DNA of 38,975 nucleotides, from the NCBI GenBank assembly GCA_013375455.1, contig JABXJT010000047.1, positions 1 through 38,975 of the forward strand. Reading direction: 5' to 3'. The DNA comes from Candidatus Helarchaeota archaeon. GTDB taxonomy: Archaea; Asgardarchaeota; Lokiarchaeia; Helarchaeales; HEL-GB-A. Made by a program: the position numbers and the translations under genes. Every line of letters begins with the position of its first letter. Within the stretch, counting starts at the first letter, position 1. Below the pieces are notes generated by a model, which was given only the letters and a program-made list of their open reading frames with translations, had not been told where the DNA came from and did no database searches. Shown in pieces: positions 1 through 7,247 of this stretch.

Positions 1-762
1 TCCATGGCTCGATCTCGGTCGCTCGAATAGAAAGAAGGGATCTTCTTGGTACAGGGTTTTCAAATGGGAGAACTCACCGAGCAGGTATATCCTATGGTAG
101 CTCTTCTCCTTCAATCTCAGATAGAGGTCTGATTCTTCGAAGAAGACCTGAACCCACCGGTTCCCCATAGGTAAATATTCATTCTCCCAGCACTTCCTTC
201 TCTTGGGGAATTTAATATTAGCCGCGCCATCATATATTACCCTGTAGTCGTTGAACGCCTCATAAAACAAGGTCCGCGCCCTCTTAGCGTCCCCTAGCTT
301 GGCGACTACATCTGCCAAGCGTAGCAAGTACCACGTGTATCGCTCCAGACGTGGGGATTCAAAGGACTCATCTGCTAGGCGCTCCCAAATATTCTCTTTA
401 AATGCTTTGATGCACCTAGAAATGGTTTCTAAGTCTTGAAGCCTCTCGATCTGAGCCAGAAGCAGTTCGAAAATCGAAAAATCCACGCTTTTAAATGTCG
501 CGAGTTCAAGAGCACTCGTGATGTAGTCCTCTACAATCCCTAACTCTCCAGTCGCTAATGCCTCTTCGAGTTCCGTCTTGGTGACATTCAGCCCCCGCCT
601 CATATACTCTGGGCTCTTTCCCATTACCTCGCACTCCTTACAAAGAAGGGATAGTACCTTTTCAAGCCCCGTCTTATCCCCTCGATCCTGATACTCCTGT
701 AGCGCCTTGAACTGTTTCCCTATTTCCTCAACCGGATCGTACCTATCCCAATGCATACTCAT
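1..762 (-). CDS. Unrecognised helical protein, C-terminus cut by window edge
   Basis: An open frame of 254 codons runs on the minus strand from ATG at 762 to the left edge with no stop, so the C-terminus is missing. A second in-frame ATG lies at 756; the purine-rich AAAGGG just upstream fits either. The translation begins MSMHWDRYDPVEEIGKQFKA and is almost entirely amphipathic helix, with segments such as LARFLADVV-like Leu/Ala ladders and the stretch KLGDAKRARTLFYEAFNDY near residue 155 that resembles a TPR-type helix pair. No catalytic motif, signal peptide or membrane segment is visible. Its composition (about 48% G+C at the edge, many AGG/CGG/GGG codons) is unlike the AT-rich genes to the right. 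I do not recognise the family; a TPR-like or solenoid scaffold is only a guess. That it is a real gene is supported by its length and the absence of stops. Confidence 0.7.
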   Translation of the reverse strand, partial: MSMHWDRYDPVEEIGKQFKALQEYQDRGDKTGLEKVLSLLCKECEVMGKSPEYMRRGLNVTKTELEEALATGELGIVEDYITSALELATFKSVDFSIFELLLAQIERLQDLETISRCIKAFKENIWERLADESFESPRLERYTWYLLRLADVVAKLGDAKRARTLFYEAFNDYRVIYDGAANIKFPKRRKCWENEYLPMGNRWVQVFFEESDLYLRLKEKSYHRIYLLGEFSHLKTLYQEDPFFLFERPRSSHG

Positions 763-1327
763 CCCTTTCCGTCCAGCAACCGCCTATTCATACTCCAATT
801 TTTCATGATGCTGATGCTTTTGAGTTATGATCATTATACTATAAAAGCGTGATCGACCATGCCCAGCTAGTAGATGGTTCAGGAAAGGAAACGCATGCAG
901 GAATCTTGGATTGAAATGGATTTTTTTATGAATGCTTCTGTGAATCATTTCTCGCCTCTGATGGTACCATATTCGCACCATCACTGCCATGAACGGATGC
1001 TACTTGGGATGCATCTTTTTTGTCGGGCTGGCACCGCAGTCAAGTCGCGTCTCCTCGGAACCACCGGGGGTTTATAAAGGGTAAGTGCACCTTAACCCGC
1101 TTTGCGCGCGCGAAAATCTGGTTCTAACTCGTACCACTGCTCACCGTTTGCGGATTTTTATACCCTATATAAAATGAACCGTGCATAGTAAACATATGGG
1201 TTCAGTGGTATCAAATCTTTAAATTTTTTTTATAATTGTATAAAGAAACTAACAGGCTTAAATAATTAATTGCTAAACGCCAGTTCAAGTTCAATGAAAG
1301 AGAAAAAAGAATTTCAATATAATATCA
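763..1327. other. Gene-free stretch of 565 nt
   Basis: No convincing gene is seen here. Two short overlapping frames (784-990 minus, 874-1077 plus) lack any recognisable composition or motif. The stretch does contain an imperfect inverted repeat at 1079-1098 (GGGTAAG facing CTTAACCC around a GTGCAC core), an alternating CG tract near 1103-1111, and TATA-like sequences at about 1072-1078 and 1160-1174. The composition falls abruptly from GC-rich to AT-rich near 1150. A small RNA could be hidden here, but no tRNA arms or C/D boxes could be identified by eye. Confidence 0.5.
836..849 (-). promoter_or_regulatory. TATA-like element upstream of the left-edge gene
   Basis: On the minus strand this reads CGCTTTTATAGTAT, an archaeal TATA-box-like sequence about 75-85 nt upstream of the start at 762. 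It is the only such AT-rich core in an otherwise GC-richer stretch. Assignment rests on resemblance and position only. Confidence 0.3.
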
Positions 1328-1468
1328 TCACATGCCAGGTAAAATAACAAAAACGACTGCCGCGAGAAAGGAGATGACGAAAAGAAGGATGATGATGATG
1401 CCAAAAAACAGTCTTCGCTTCTCCTTAGCGGAGCGTTTCTTTCTTCGATAAGTTTTTTGTCGGGACAT
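1328..1468 (-). CDS. 46-aa single-pass membrane protein
   Basis: A short minus-strand frame runs from ATG at 1468 to TGA at 1328-1330. It encodes 46 residues: a strongly basic N-terminus (MSRQKTYRRKKRSAKEKRRL, 10 Lys/Arg in the first 19), then one unbroken hydrophobic segment of about 23 residues (FFGIIIILLFVISFLAAVVF), ending PGM. By the positive-inside rule this is a tail-anchored or N-in single-span protein. A purine-rich TTTAAGG directly precedes the start. It stands alone between the gene-free stretch and polB, which is on the other strand. Length and topology recall small Sec-translocon or respiratory accessory subunits, but no signature of SecE or Sec61-beta is present, so no function is assigned. 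The sharp basic/hydrophobic segmentation argues for a real gene. Confidence 0.6.
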   Translation of the reverse strand: MSRQKTYRRKKRSAKEKRRLFFGIIIILLFVISFLAAVVFVILPGM

Positions 1469-1631
1469 CCTTAAACTCCAAATATTATAGTTATAATATG
1501 AGTGTTAAGATTATTTTATTAATAGAATTGCCTAAATAAATAACAACTGTAATAATTAAGCAAATCGATATTATTTGAGTTTTATTTCTCTCTTCATCAT
1601 ATTATATAGATGTACATCTTGGGTATAATTT

Positions 1632-4600
1632 ATGACGTTAGAGCGATTTTTCAAGAGACCACGAGAAAAGAAACCAGAAAAAGAGATAGAAAAACCTGCT
1701 TTACAAGAAACAAAGCCGAAAACAAAAAAGGATGAAAAAATCAAAGATGACGAGCCGAAAATTGAAAAATATCCTCGTGAGGATGAAGAGATCATAGAAG
1801 GAATTGCCTTAGATGTCGGCTATGATGGCCAACAAGCAAAAGCATACATTTGGATCTACGATCTTAAGACTCAAAATCTCATTAAATGGTTAGACACCTC
1901 GGGGCACCTGCCCTATTTGCTTTCGAACCTGAGTATTGAGGAAATTAAAAAGCACCATCCAAACGTCGAAAGGCATAGAGGATTTGCAGAATTGAAATCC
2001 ATTAAAAAATTTGATTTGATCCGTGATAGACCAATAACAATGACTAAAGTGATTGCGAAAGATCCGCTCTCCATTGGTGGACGCGCCAATAGCATTCGTA
2101 ACATGTTAGGAACCAATTCGTGGGAAGATTATATCAGGTACCATAAGTGTTATGCATATGACAAACAGATAGTTCTCGGGATGCCCTACCAAATCCAGGG
2201 GGATAAGTTGAATCCCATCCATCCAGAGATACCCAAGGCAATAAAAACTCAAATTAATCATCAATTTGAATCAGATAAAGAAGATTATTTGCTCGCATTG
2301 GATCAGTATCTTGAGTATTTTTTTAGTCCCATCCCGAATATTAGAAGGGTTGCATTCGATATTGAAGTTTATTCTGAAGGAAGTCGAATTCCTGATGCAG
2401 GAAAGGCAGAAGATAAAATTATTTGCATCTCTTTTGCCGGAACTGATGGATTGAAACGAATTTTGACAGTAAAACGCGATGATGTTGAGAAGGGTGAAAC
2501 CATTCCAGAATGTGGATCAGAAGTTGAGATTTTTAATACTGAAAGAGAAGTCATAAGAGAAACTTTTAAGATCTTAGAACAATATCCCATCGTTTTAAGT
2601 TATAATGGAGATAATTTTGACCTAAAATATATTTATAATCGGGCAATCAACTTGGGTTTGAGGAAGGACGACGTTCCATTCTATATGACAGTCACTCCAC
2701 AGAGTGAAGTGGCGCACCTGAAAAATGGCATTCATGTTGACTTGTACAAGTTCTTTCATAACCGAGCCATCAAAGTTTCTGCCTTTAAAAACATTTATAG
2801 TGATGTTACATTGAACACGGTTGGAAAAACTTTCTTAAATGAAGGAAAGATCGGGTTAGATAAAGCCATTTCTGAATTGAACCTCAATGAGTTGGGTTAC
2901 TACTGTTTACGTGACAGTGAAATAACTCTCGCGCTTACGACTTTCAATAATAATCTGATATTAAACCTAATTTTTCTTTTAATGCGGATTACGCGCTTAT
3001 CCATGGAAGATCTCACTCGCCAGGGGGTTTCAACGTGGCTTCGAAATCTCTTTTACGCTGAGCATCGAGCGAGAGCATTCATCATTCCCAAGGCCGATTA
3101 CATTCAAAAACGCAAGGGGAAAGCTTCCACAAAGGCGATGATTAAGGGGAAAAAATATAAAGGTGCGATTGTTGTAAAACCCATTCCCGGCGTGCATTTC
3201 AATGTAGTCGTTTTGGATTTCGCTTCCCTCTATCCTTCTATAATAAAGACACGTAATTTGAGCTACGAGACCGTGAATTGTCCGCATCCTGAGTGTAGAT
3301 CTAATAAAATTCCAGAAACTCCACATTGGGTTTGCACGAGAAAAGTCGGGATCATGTCCCTAATTATTGGTTTATTACGTGATCTCCGAGTAAAGTACTT
3401 CAAAAATATGGCAAAGGATGAATCACTATCCAAAGACGAGCAAAATATGTATAAAATTATCACTCAAAGCTTGAAGATCATCATCAACGCGAGCTACGGA
3501 GTTTTCGGAAGTGAAGCGTTTCCGTTATTTTGCTTGCCAGTAGCGGAAGCTACGACAGCCATTGGACGATATGCGATAACTCAGACACAAAAAGAATGTG
3601 AAAGGATCGGAATGGAGGTCATATATGGAGATAGTATTATCGGAAGCCGTTGCGTAGTTGTTAAAAAGGATGGTATGATTGATGTTACCCCTATAGCAGA
3701 TATATGGAATGAATGTGAAAAGGAAAGCAATTTTATTCTTGGTAAGGAAGTTAAAATACCTGATTCTCTTTACACGCTAAGCAAAGATGGCAAATGGAAA
3801 AAAGTAAAGCAAATTATCCGTCATTTGACAAAAAAAAGGCTTTTCCGAATAAATCAAAAAAATGGTGAAACCATCTGTACTGAGGATCATTCCTTACTTA
3901 CTAAAGATTATGAGAAAATAACGCCAGAAAACTTAGGGAATAATAAAATTTTATTTCTAAATAGAATTCCGGTGGAACCAGTTGAAAGTCCAGAAGTAAT
4001 TGATTTATTTCCACTCGTAAAGAATTTCAAATTAAAAACCACATATAAGGGTAAAGAAAAAATAAGCGAATGGAAAACAGATGGGGAAGCGATATGGTTC
4101 GGTTGGACGACGCGTAAGAATCAACTCAAGATTAAGCGATATTGTAAATTATCAGATTTATGTAAATTACTTGGAATTTATATAGCAGATGGACATTCTT
4201 CTTTTCATTTTGGGAAATATGGGTATAAAGCAGCGTGTGGAATATCAAGTGGAGATATTAGTTTCCTCAATGAATTAAAAGAATTAATGAAAAGTATTGA
4301 TATTAATCATACAATCAGTATTATAAGAACCACTAAAGAAATAAGAACTGTAGATAAATACAGTTATGAAGATACAACTCATAGAATTCAAACGAATAGT
4401 ACAACATGGACGGCTTTTTTTGCAAGTTTGTGCGGAGTTGGTAGCGCGAATAAACATTTGCCCACCTTTATTTATAATATCGAAAGAAAGTATCAAGAGT
4501 TGTTATTCGAGTATTACTTGATTGGAGATGGATCTATAGATAAAGGAAATATAAGAACATTTACCACAAAATCACTACATCTCGTTAGTGGGCTCTGTTA

Positions 4601-5477
4601 TCTACTTAAATCATGGAATATTGATACATCAATTTACTATTATAATAAAAGAGATGTCTATAGGGTTCGAGAGAGGCAAAGAGCTGTTGATTCTATGCAT
4701 CCGATTGAGACAAAAATATGGGAATTGCCTATAGAAGAGAGGTATGTATATGATTTATCTGTTGAAGAAACTGAGATGTTTGTAGATGCTTGTGGAATGC
4801 TTCTCCTCCACAATACCGACTCAGTCTTCCTCAAAAATCCAACAGATAAGCAAATTCAAAAAATAATTGATTGGAGCGATGAGACACTTCAAATAGAATT
4901 GGATGTCGAAAAAGTTTACCGGTATCTAGCCTTATCAGATCGAAAAAAGAATTATCTAGGGGTTTACAAGGATGGCAGTGTGGATATAAAAGGTCTGACA
5001 GGGAAAAAACGACACGTCCCACCATTCATACAAAATGCCTTTCGTGAAATGGTTGAGGAATTAAGGAAAGTTCAGGCAGAAGAGGATTTTGAGGAAGCTA
5101 AGCAGCGGATTAGGGCCAAACTCAAGAGTTTTATCAAAAAATTGGAGAAAAAAGAATTTTCGGTAGAAGAGTTAGCCTTTCGAATGACCTTATCTAAAGA
5201 CCTTGACAAATATACTAAAACAATTCCGCAGCATGTTCGGGCAGCAAGGCTGTTGGTAGATCAACTTCACGAAAAAATAAAGAGTGGGGATATTATTCAG
5301 TTTGTTAAAACAAAGAGTGGAGTACTTCCTGTTAAATTAGCGAAAAAAACAGATATTTCAGTCAAAAAATATAAGCAACAGCTCGAATCGACTTTTGAAC
5401 AAGTTCTCGATGCGATGGGCATCCCGTTTGATGAATTATATGGCATGAAAGTACGGAAGCTCGATGCTTTCGTTTAG
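1632..5477 (+). CDS. polB: Family B DNA polymerase with an intein
   Basis: This is a replicative-type family B DNA polymerase with 3'-5' proofreading exonuclease. The precursor is 1,281 aa; removing the 394-aa intein (residues 668-1061) leaves about 887 aa, a normal archaeal PolB size. A lysine/glutamate-rich N-terminal extension of about 50 residues precedes the core. The exonuclease motifs are present: Exo I AFDIEV (D243, E245), Exo II SYNGDNFDL and Exo III YYCLRDSE. So are the polymerase motifs: motif A VLDFASLYPSII (D529), motif B KIIINASYGVFGSEAF, and motif C YGD|TDS, reconstituted by splicing between D667 and T1062. Between motifs A and B lies a cysteine-bearing insert (NCPHPEC...HWVC) seen in many archaeal PolB. 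The start at 1632 follows a TATA-like AT-rich stretch; no strong ribosome site is visible. The gene appears monocistronic, as 144 nt separate it from the next gene. Identity is near certain; the PolB subgroup was not determined. Confidence 0.96.
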   Translation: MTLERFFKRPREKKPEKEIEKPALQETKPKTKKDEKIKDDEPKIEKYPREDEEIIEGIALDVGYDGQQAKAYIWIYDLKTQNLIKWLDTSGHLPYLLSNLSIEEIKKHHPNVERHRGFAELKSIKKFDLIRDRPITMTKVIAKDPLSIGGRANSIRNMLGTNSWEDYIRYHKCYAYDKQIVLGMPYQIQGDKLNPIHPEIPKAIKTQINHQFESDKEDYLLALDQYLEYFFSPIPNIRRVAFDIEVYSEGSRIPDAGKAEDKIICISFAGTDGLKRILTVKRDDVEKGETIPECGSEVEIFNTEREVIRETFKILEQYPIVLSYNGDNFDLKYIYNRAINLGLRKDDVPFYMTVTPQSEVAHLKNGIHVDLYKFFHNRAIKVSAFKNIYSDVTLNTVGKTFLNEGKIGLDKAISELNLNELGYYCLRDSEITLALTTFNNNLILNLIFLLMRITRLSMEDLTRQGVSTWLRNLFYAEHRARAFIIPKADYIQKRKGKASTKAMIKGKKYKGAIVVKPIPGVHFNVVVLDFASLYPSIIKTRNLSYETVNCPHPECRSNKIPETPHWVCTRKVGIMSLIIGLLRDLRVKYFKNMAKDESLSKDEQNMYKIITQSLKIIINASYGVFGSEAFPLFCLPVAEATTAIGRYAITQTQKECERIGMEVIYGDSIIGSRCVVVKKDGMIDVTPIADIWNECEKESNFILGKEVKIPDSLYTLSKDGKWKKVKQIIRHLTKKRLFRINQKNGETICTEDHSLLTKDYEKITPENLGNNKILFLNRIPVEPVESPEVIDLFPLVKNFKLKTTYKGKEKISEWKTDGEAIWFGWTTRKNQLKIKRYCKLSDLCKLLGIYIADGHSSFHFGKYGYKAACGISSGDISFLNELKELMKSIDINHTISIIRTTKEIRTVDKYSYEDTTHRIQTNSTTWTAFFASLCGVGSANKHLPTFIYNIERKYQELLFEYYLIGDGSIDKGNIRTFTTKSLHLVSGLCYLLKSWNIDTSIYYYNKRDVYRVRERQRAVDSMHPIETKIWELPIEERYVYDLSVEETEMFVDACGMLLLHNTDSVFLKNPTDKQIQKIIDWSDETLQIELDVEKVYRYLALSDRKKNYLGVYKDGSVDIKGLTGKKRHVPPFIQNAFREMVEELRKVQAEEDFEEAKQRIRAKLKSFIKKLEKKEFSVEELAFRMTLSKDLDKYTKTIPQHVRAARLLVDQLHEKIKSGDIIQFVKTKSGVLPVKLAKKTDISVKKYKQQLESTFEQVLDAMGIPFDELYGMKVRKLDAFV
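3633..4814 (+). mobile_element. PolB intein (pol-c type site) with LAGLIDADG homing endonuclease
   Basis: This in-frame segment interrupts the catalytic motif C exactly between YGD and TDS, the classical intein site in archaeal PolB. It starts with Ser668 (SIIGSRCVVV, block A) and has the block B TxxH motif (TEDHSLL). Block F is VYDLSVEETEMFVDACGM, and it ends in LLLHN (block G) followed by Thr1062 as the +1 nucleophile, so all splicing residues are intact. The central part carries two dodecapeptide endonuclease motifs, LLGIYIADG (D853) and YYLIGDGS (D966), each keeping its acidic catalytic residue. The element is therefore predicted to be competent for both splicing and homing. Its codon use is more AT-rich than the exteins (long A/T runs, many ATA and AAA codons), in keeping with horizontal acquisition. 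Confidence 0.95.
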
Positions 5478-5559
5478 TGCTTAAAATGATGTTTTATAAC
5501 AATAGAGGCAAATTCGTATTATCAAATTTTTAAGAAAGAATCTACTTGTCTAAAAGTAG

Positions 5560-5569
5560 AAATATAAGT
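5560..5569 (+). promoter_or_regulatory. TATA-like element upstream of the proline-rich protein gene
   Basis: AAATATAAGT lies about 52-62 nt upstream of the ATG at 5622 in the AT-rich spacer after polB. Distance and composition fit an archaeal TATA box with a short leader; a purine-rich AAGGTGAAGG about 12-20 nt before the start could be the ribosome site. Resemblance only. Confidence 0.3.
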
Positions 5570-5621
5570 ATTTAATTGGTTAGATATTAAGAGAGATAAA
5601 AGGTGAAGGACGCCGGCTGAG

Positions 5622-6902
5622 ATGGTGACTCAAAACATAATTCAACAGTTAGAGGCGTTATATCAGAAACTAATGACGAAGGATCTCACCCCAGACGAAG
5701 AAGCGCAAGCAAAGGTACAACTACTAGAGATTTTATCATCCGTTAAAGCACATGCTGAAATCCAACAAGGAGCACAAGCGAAAAACGTGATGGCACAGAC
5801 GAATTCTTTAAAAGATTTATTGCTAGATTGGGATCCTTATGGTTCTGCGTGGTTTAAAGAGGAAAAAACGTTGGTCAATAGCGTTTATAATATACTTGCA
5901 GCTGTAAAATCGATGTTAATTCAAAAACCTGCCGCTCCCGATAGTACCGCTATTAATAATTTAAAGCAACAAGTTGAGGGTCTTGCAACTTCTTTTAAAT
6001 CACAATTCGCCACCTTACAAAATGAAGTAGCTACTATCAAAAAATCAGTAATCGCCTTGGCCAATGCACTAAAAGAGCTCATGGCTAAAAAACCAGCTCC
6101 TCAACAGAGTAAATCATCTACCCCAGCTGCTCAACAAACGGCGGTTTCACTAACGGAACCGGCAATTAGAGTTGAAACGCGTCCCTCTCCAAAGCCGGTC
6201 CCAATTCCTGAAGCGAAAATTAAAAAGGTGACTCCAAAGCCCATTTCGCTTCCGAAACCAATACCACTTCCAACGGGAGTTCAAAGTTCTGAACAAGAAC
6301 CCAAACCGTTCATGCATGAAAGGGCAAAACCGATTCCCATCCCAAAGCCTAGACCAGAACAAGTTCAAGAATTAAGCCCAGGACCTCGACCCATCCTTTT
6401 AGCTGAACCACCAGACCCCTCACCCATTCTAATAACGGGGGCAGATCTTGAAGAGCCCATTCCATTAGATGGTGCTCCCACCGGATCAGGAGAAAACCAA
6501 CAGCTTTTCGGGGCATTATCAGCTTCTAGAGAAGAAACAAAGAAACCTAATAAAGAACACCTTTTCAGTTTATTTTCAAGCGGGGCTACAGAATCCTCTC
6601 TAAGTGATGAGTTAGAATTAGAAGTAGAACTCTCAGGGTCAGAAGATTTATCCCCGCAAATCTTTCCCCAAGAAACCTATGCTGCTTCACGACCTAGCGC
6701 CGACCCTGAAACACTTTACCAAGAACTCATCTCTCTGGAAGGAAAAAGATATTCTATAGAACGAAGCATTCGTGACCTGAAAACCGACCGAGAGAATGGG
6801 ATCCTCAGCGATCAGGAATATAAAGAGAAATTAAGTCAATTAGTCAATAAATTACAAACAATATCAAAGCGAATAGAGACCATTCGAGAAACGCTGGATT
6901 AA
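5622..6902 (+). CDS. Helical protein with proline-rich linker and C-terminal helical hairpin
   Basis: The family was not recognised. Three regions are visible in the 426 aa. Residues 1-170 are helical and partly coiled-coil (LEALYQKLM..., then NNLKQQVEGLATSFKSQFA with heptad spacing). Residues 175-360 form a low-complexity linker with recurring PxPIP/PKP units (PKPVPIP, PKPISLPKPIPLP, KPIPIPKPRPE), then an acidic Ser/Glu segment. Residues 363-426 are a helix-turn-helix hairpin (YQELISLEGKRYSIERSI ... GILSDQEYKEKLSQL). That hairpin resembles the C-terminal end of the longin-Arf GTPase encoded at 14819-16258. There is no signal peptide or membrane span, so it should be cytoplasmic. The architecture suits an adaptor that uses its proline-rich arm for protein binding; this is inference. 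The following gene starts after 151 nt, so co-transcription is uncertain. Confidence 0.85.
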   Translation: MVTQNIIQQLEALYQKLMTKDLTPDEEAQAKVQLLEILSSVKAHAEIQQGAQAKNVMAQTNSLKDLLLDWDPYGSAWFKEEKTLVNSVYNILAAVKSMLIQKPAAPDSTAINNLKQQVEGLATSFKSQFATLQNEVATIKKSVIALANALKELMAKKPAPQQSKSSTPAAQQTAVSLTEPAIRVETRPSPKPVPIPEAKIKKVTPKPISLPKPIPLPTGVQSSEQEPKPFMHERAKPIPIPKPRPEQVQELSPGPRPILLAEPPDPSPILITGADLEEPIPLDGAPTGSGENQQLFGALSASREETKKPNKEHLFSLFSSGATESSLSDELELEVELSGSEDLSPQIFPQETYAASRPSADPETLYQELISLEGKRYSIERSIRDLKTDRENGILSDQEYKEKLSQLVNKLQTISKRIETIRETLD

Positions 6903-7053
6903 AAATTTGTTTATATTTTCCCTTACCTTTGAATTTTCCTCCTGTAATTAATTCTCTTTAGGTTTGATCAAAATATTGAGAGCCAAAATTTAAATTACTC
7001 ATAATCTTGTTTTTACTAGCAGATTAGAGTTTCTTAAAAGGAGCGAAACAGAT

Positions 7054-7233
7054 TTGAGTCAGCTAGTCATTTGTCCCAAATGTGGGCGTAGGTTTTCAAA
7101 AACATATAGTCGCCTTGGGTGTGGTGATTGTCCTTCGGCGGCGTTTGGTGATTGTGGCCAAATAAAATGCCCTTATTGTGGCACTGAGTTCCCTATGGGT
7201 GGAAAATCTTACGTTCCACGGCATCTAATATAA
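7054..7233 (+). CDS. 59-aa zinc-ribbon protein, TTG start
   Basis: A short frame from TTG at 7054 to TAA at 7231-7233 encodes 59 residues with seven cysteines: CPKC (7, 10), CGDC (23, 26), Cys34 and CPYC (39, 42). The paired CxxC knuckles separated by about 30 residues are typical of a treble-clef or zinc-ribbon fold, with CGDC/Cys34 possibly holding a second metal. The TTG start is chosen because AAAAGGAG lies 10 nt upstream and no ATG or GTG occurs between it and the preceding stop. Its stop codon is 14 nt before the ATG of the secreted protein gene, so the two may be co-transcribed. No catalytic feature is visible; nucleic-acid or protein binding is the family expectation. Confidence 0.72.
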   Translation: MSQLVICPKCGRRFSKTYSRLGCGDCPSAAFGDCGQIKCPYCGTEFPMGGKSYVPRHLI

Positions 7234-7247
7234 AAAGGTAATTGTTA

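Noticed and set aside
784..1077. Two overlapping short frames on opposite strands (784-990 minus, 874-1077 plus)
   Set aside because: They overlap each other in antisense, have odd His/Arg- or Met-rich composition, and show no motif, hydrophobic pattern or good ribosome site that favours either one.
1079..1140. A tRNA or other structured RNA in the GC-rich gene-free stretch
   Set aside because: No cloverleaf, T-loop consensus or C/D box set could be made from either strand; only an imperfect inverted repeat is visible.
3633..4814. Disruption of polB that could be read as a frameshifted or broken polymerase
   Set aside because: The frame is continuous, and the segment has complete intein motifs with YGD and TDS restored at the junctions.
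7242..7247. TTG at 7242 as the start of the secreted protein
   Set aside because: It would sit only two bases after the AGGT ribosome site; the ATG at 7248 has normal spacing.
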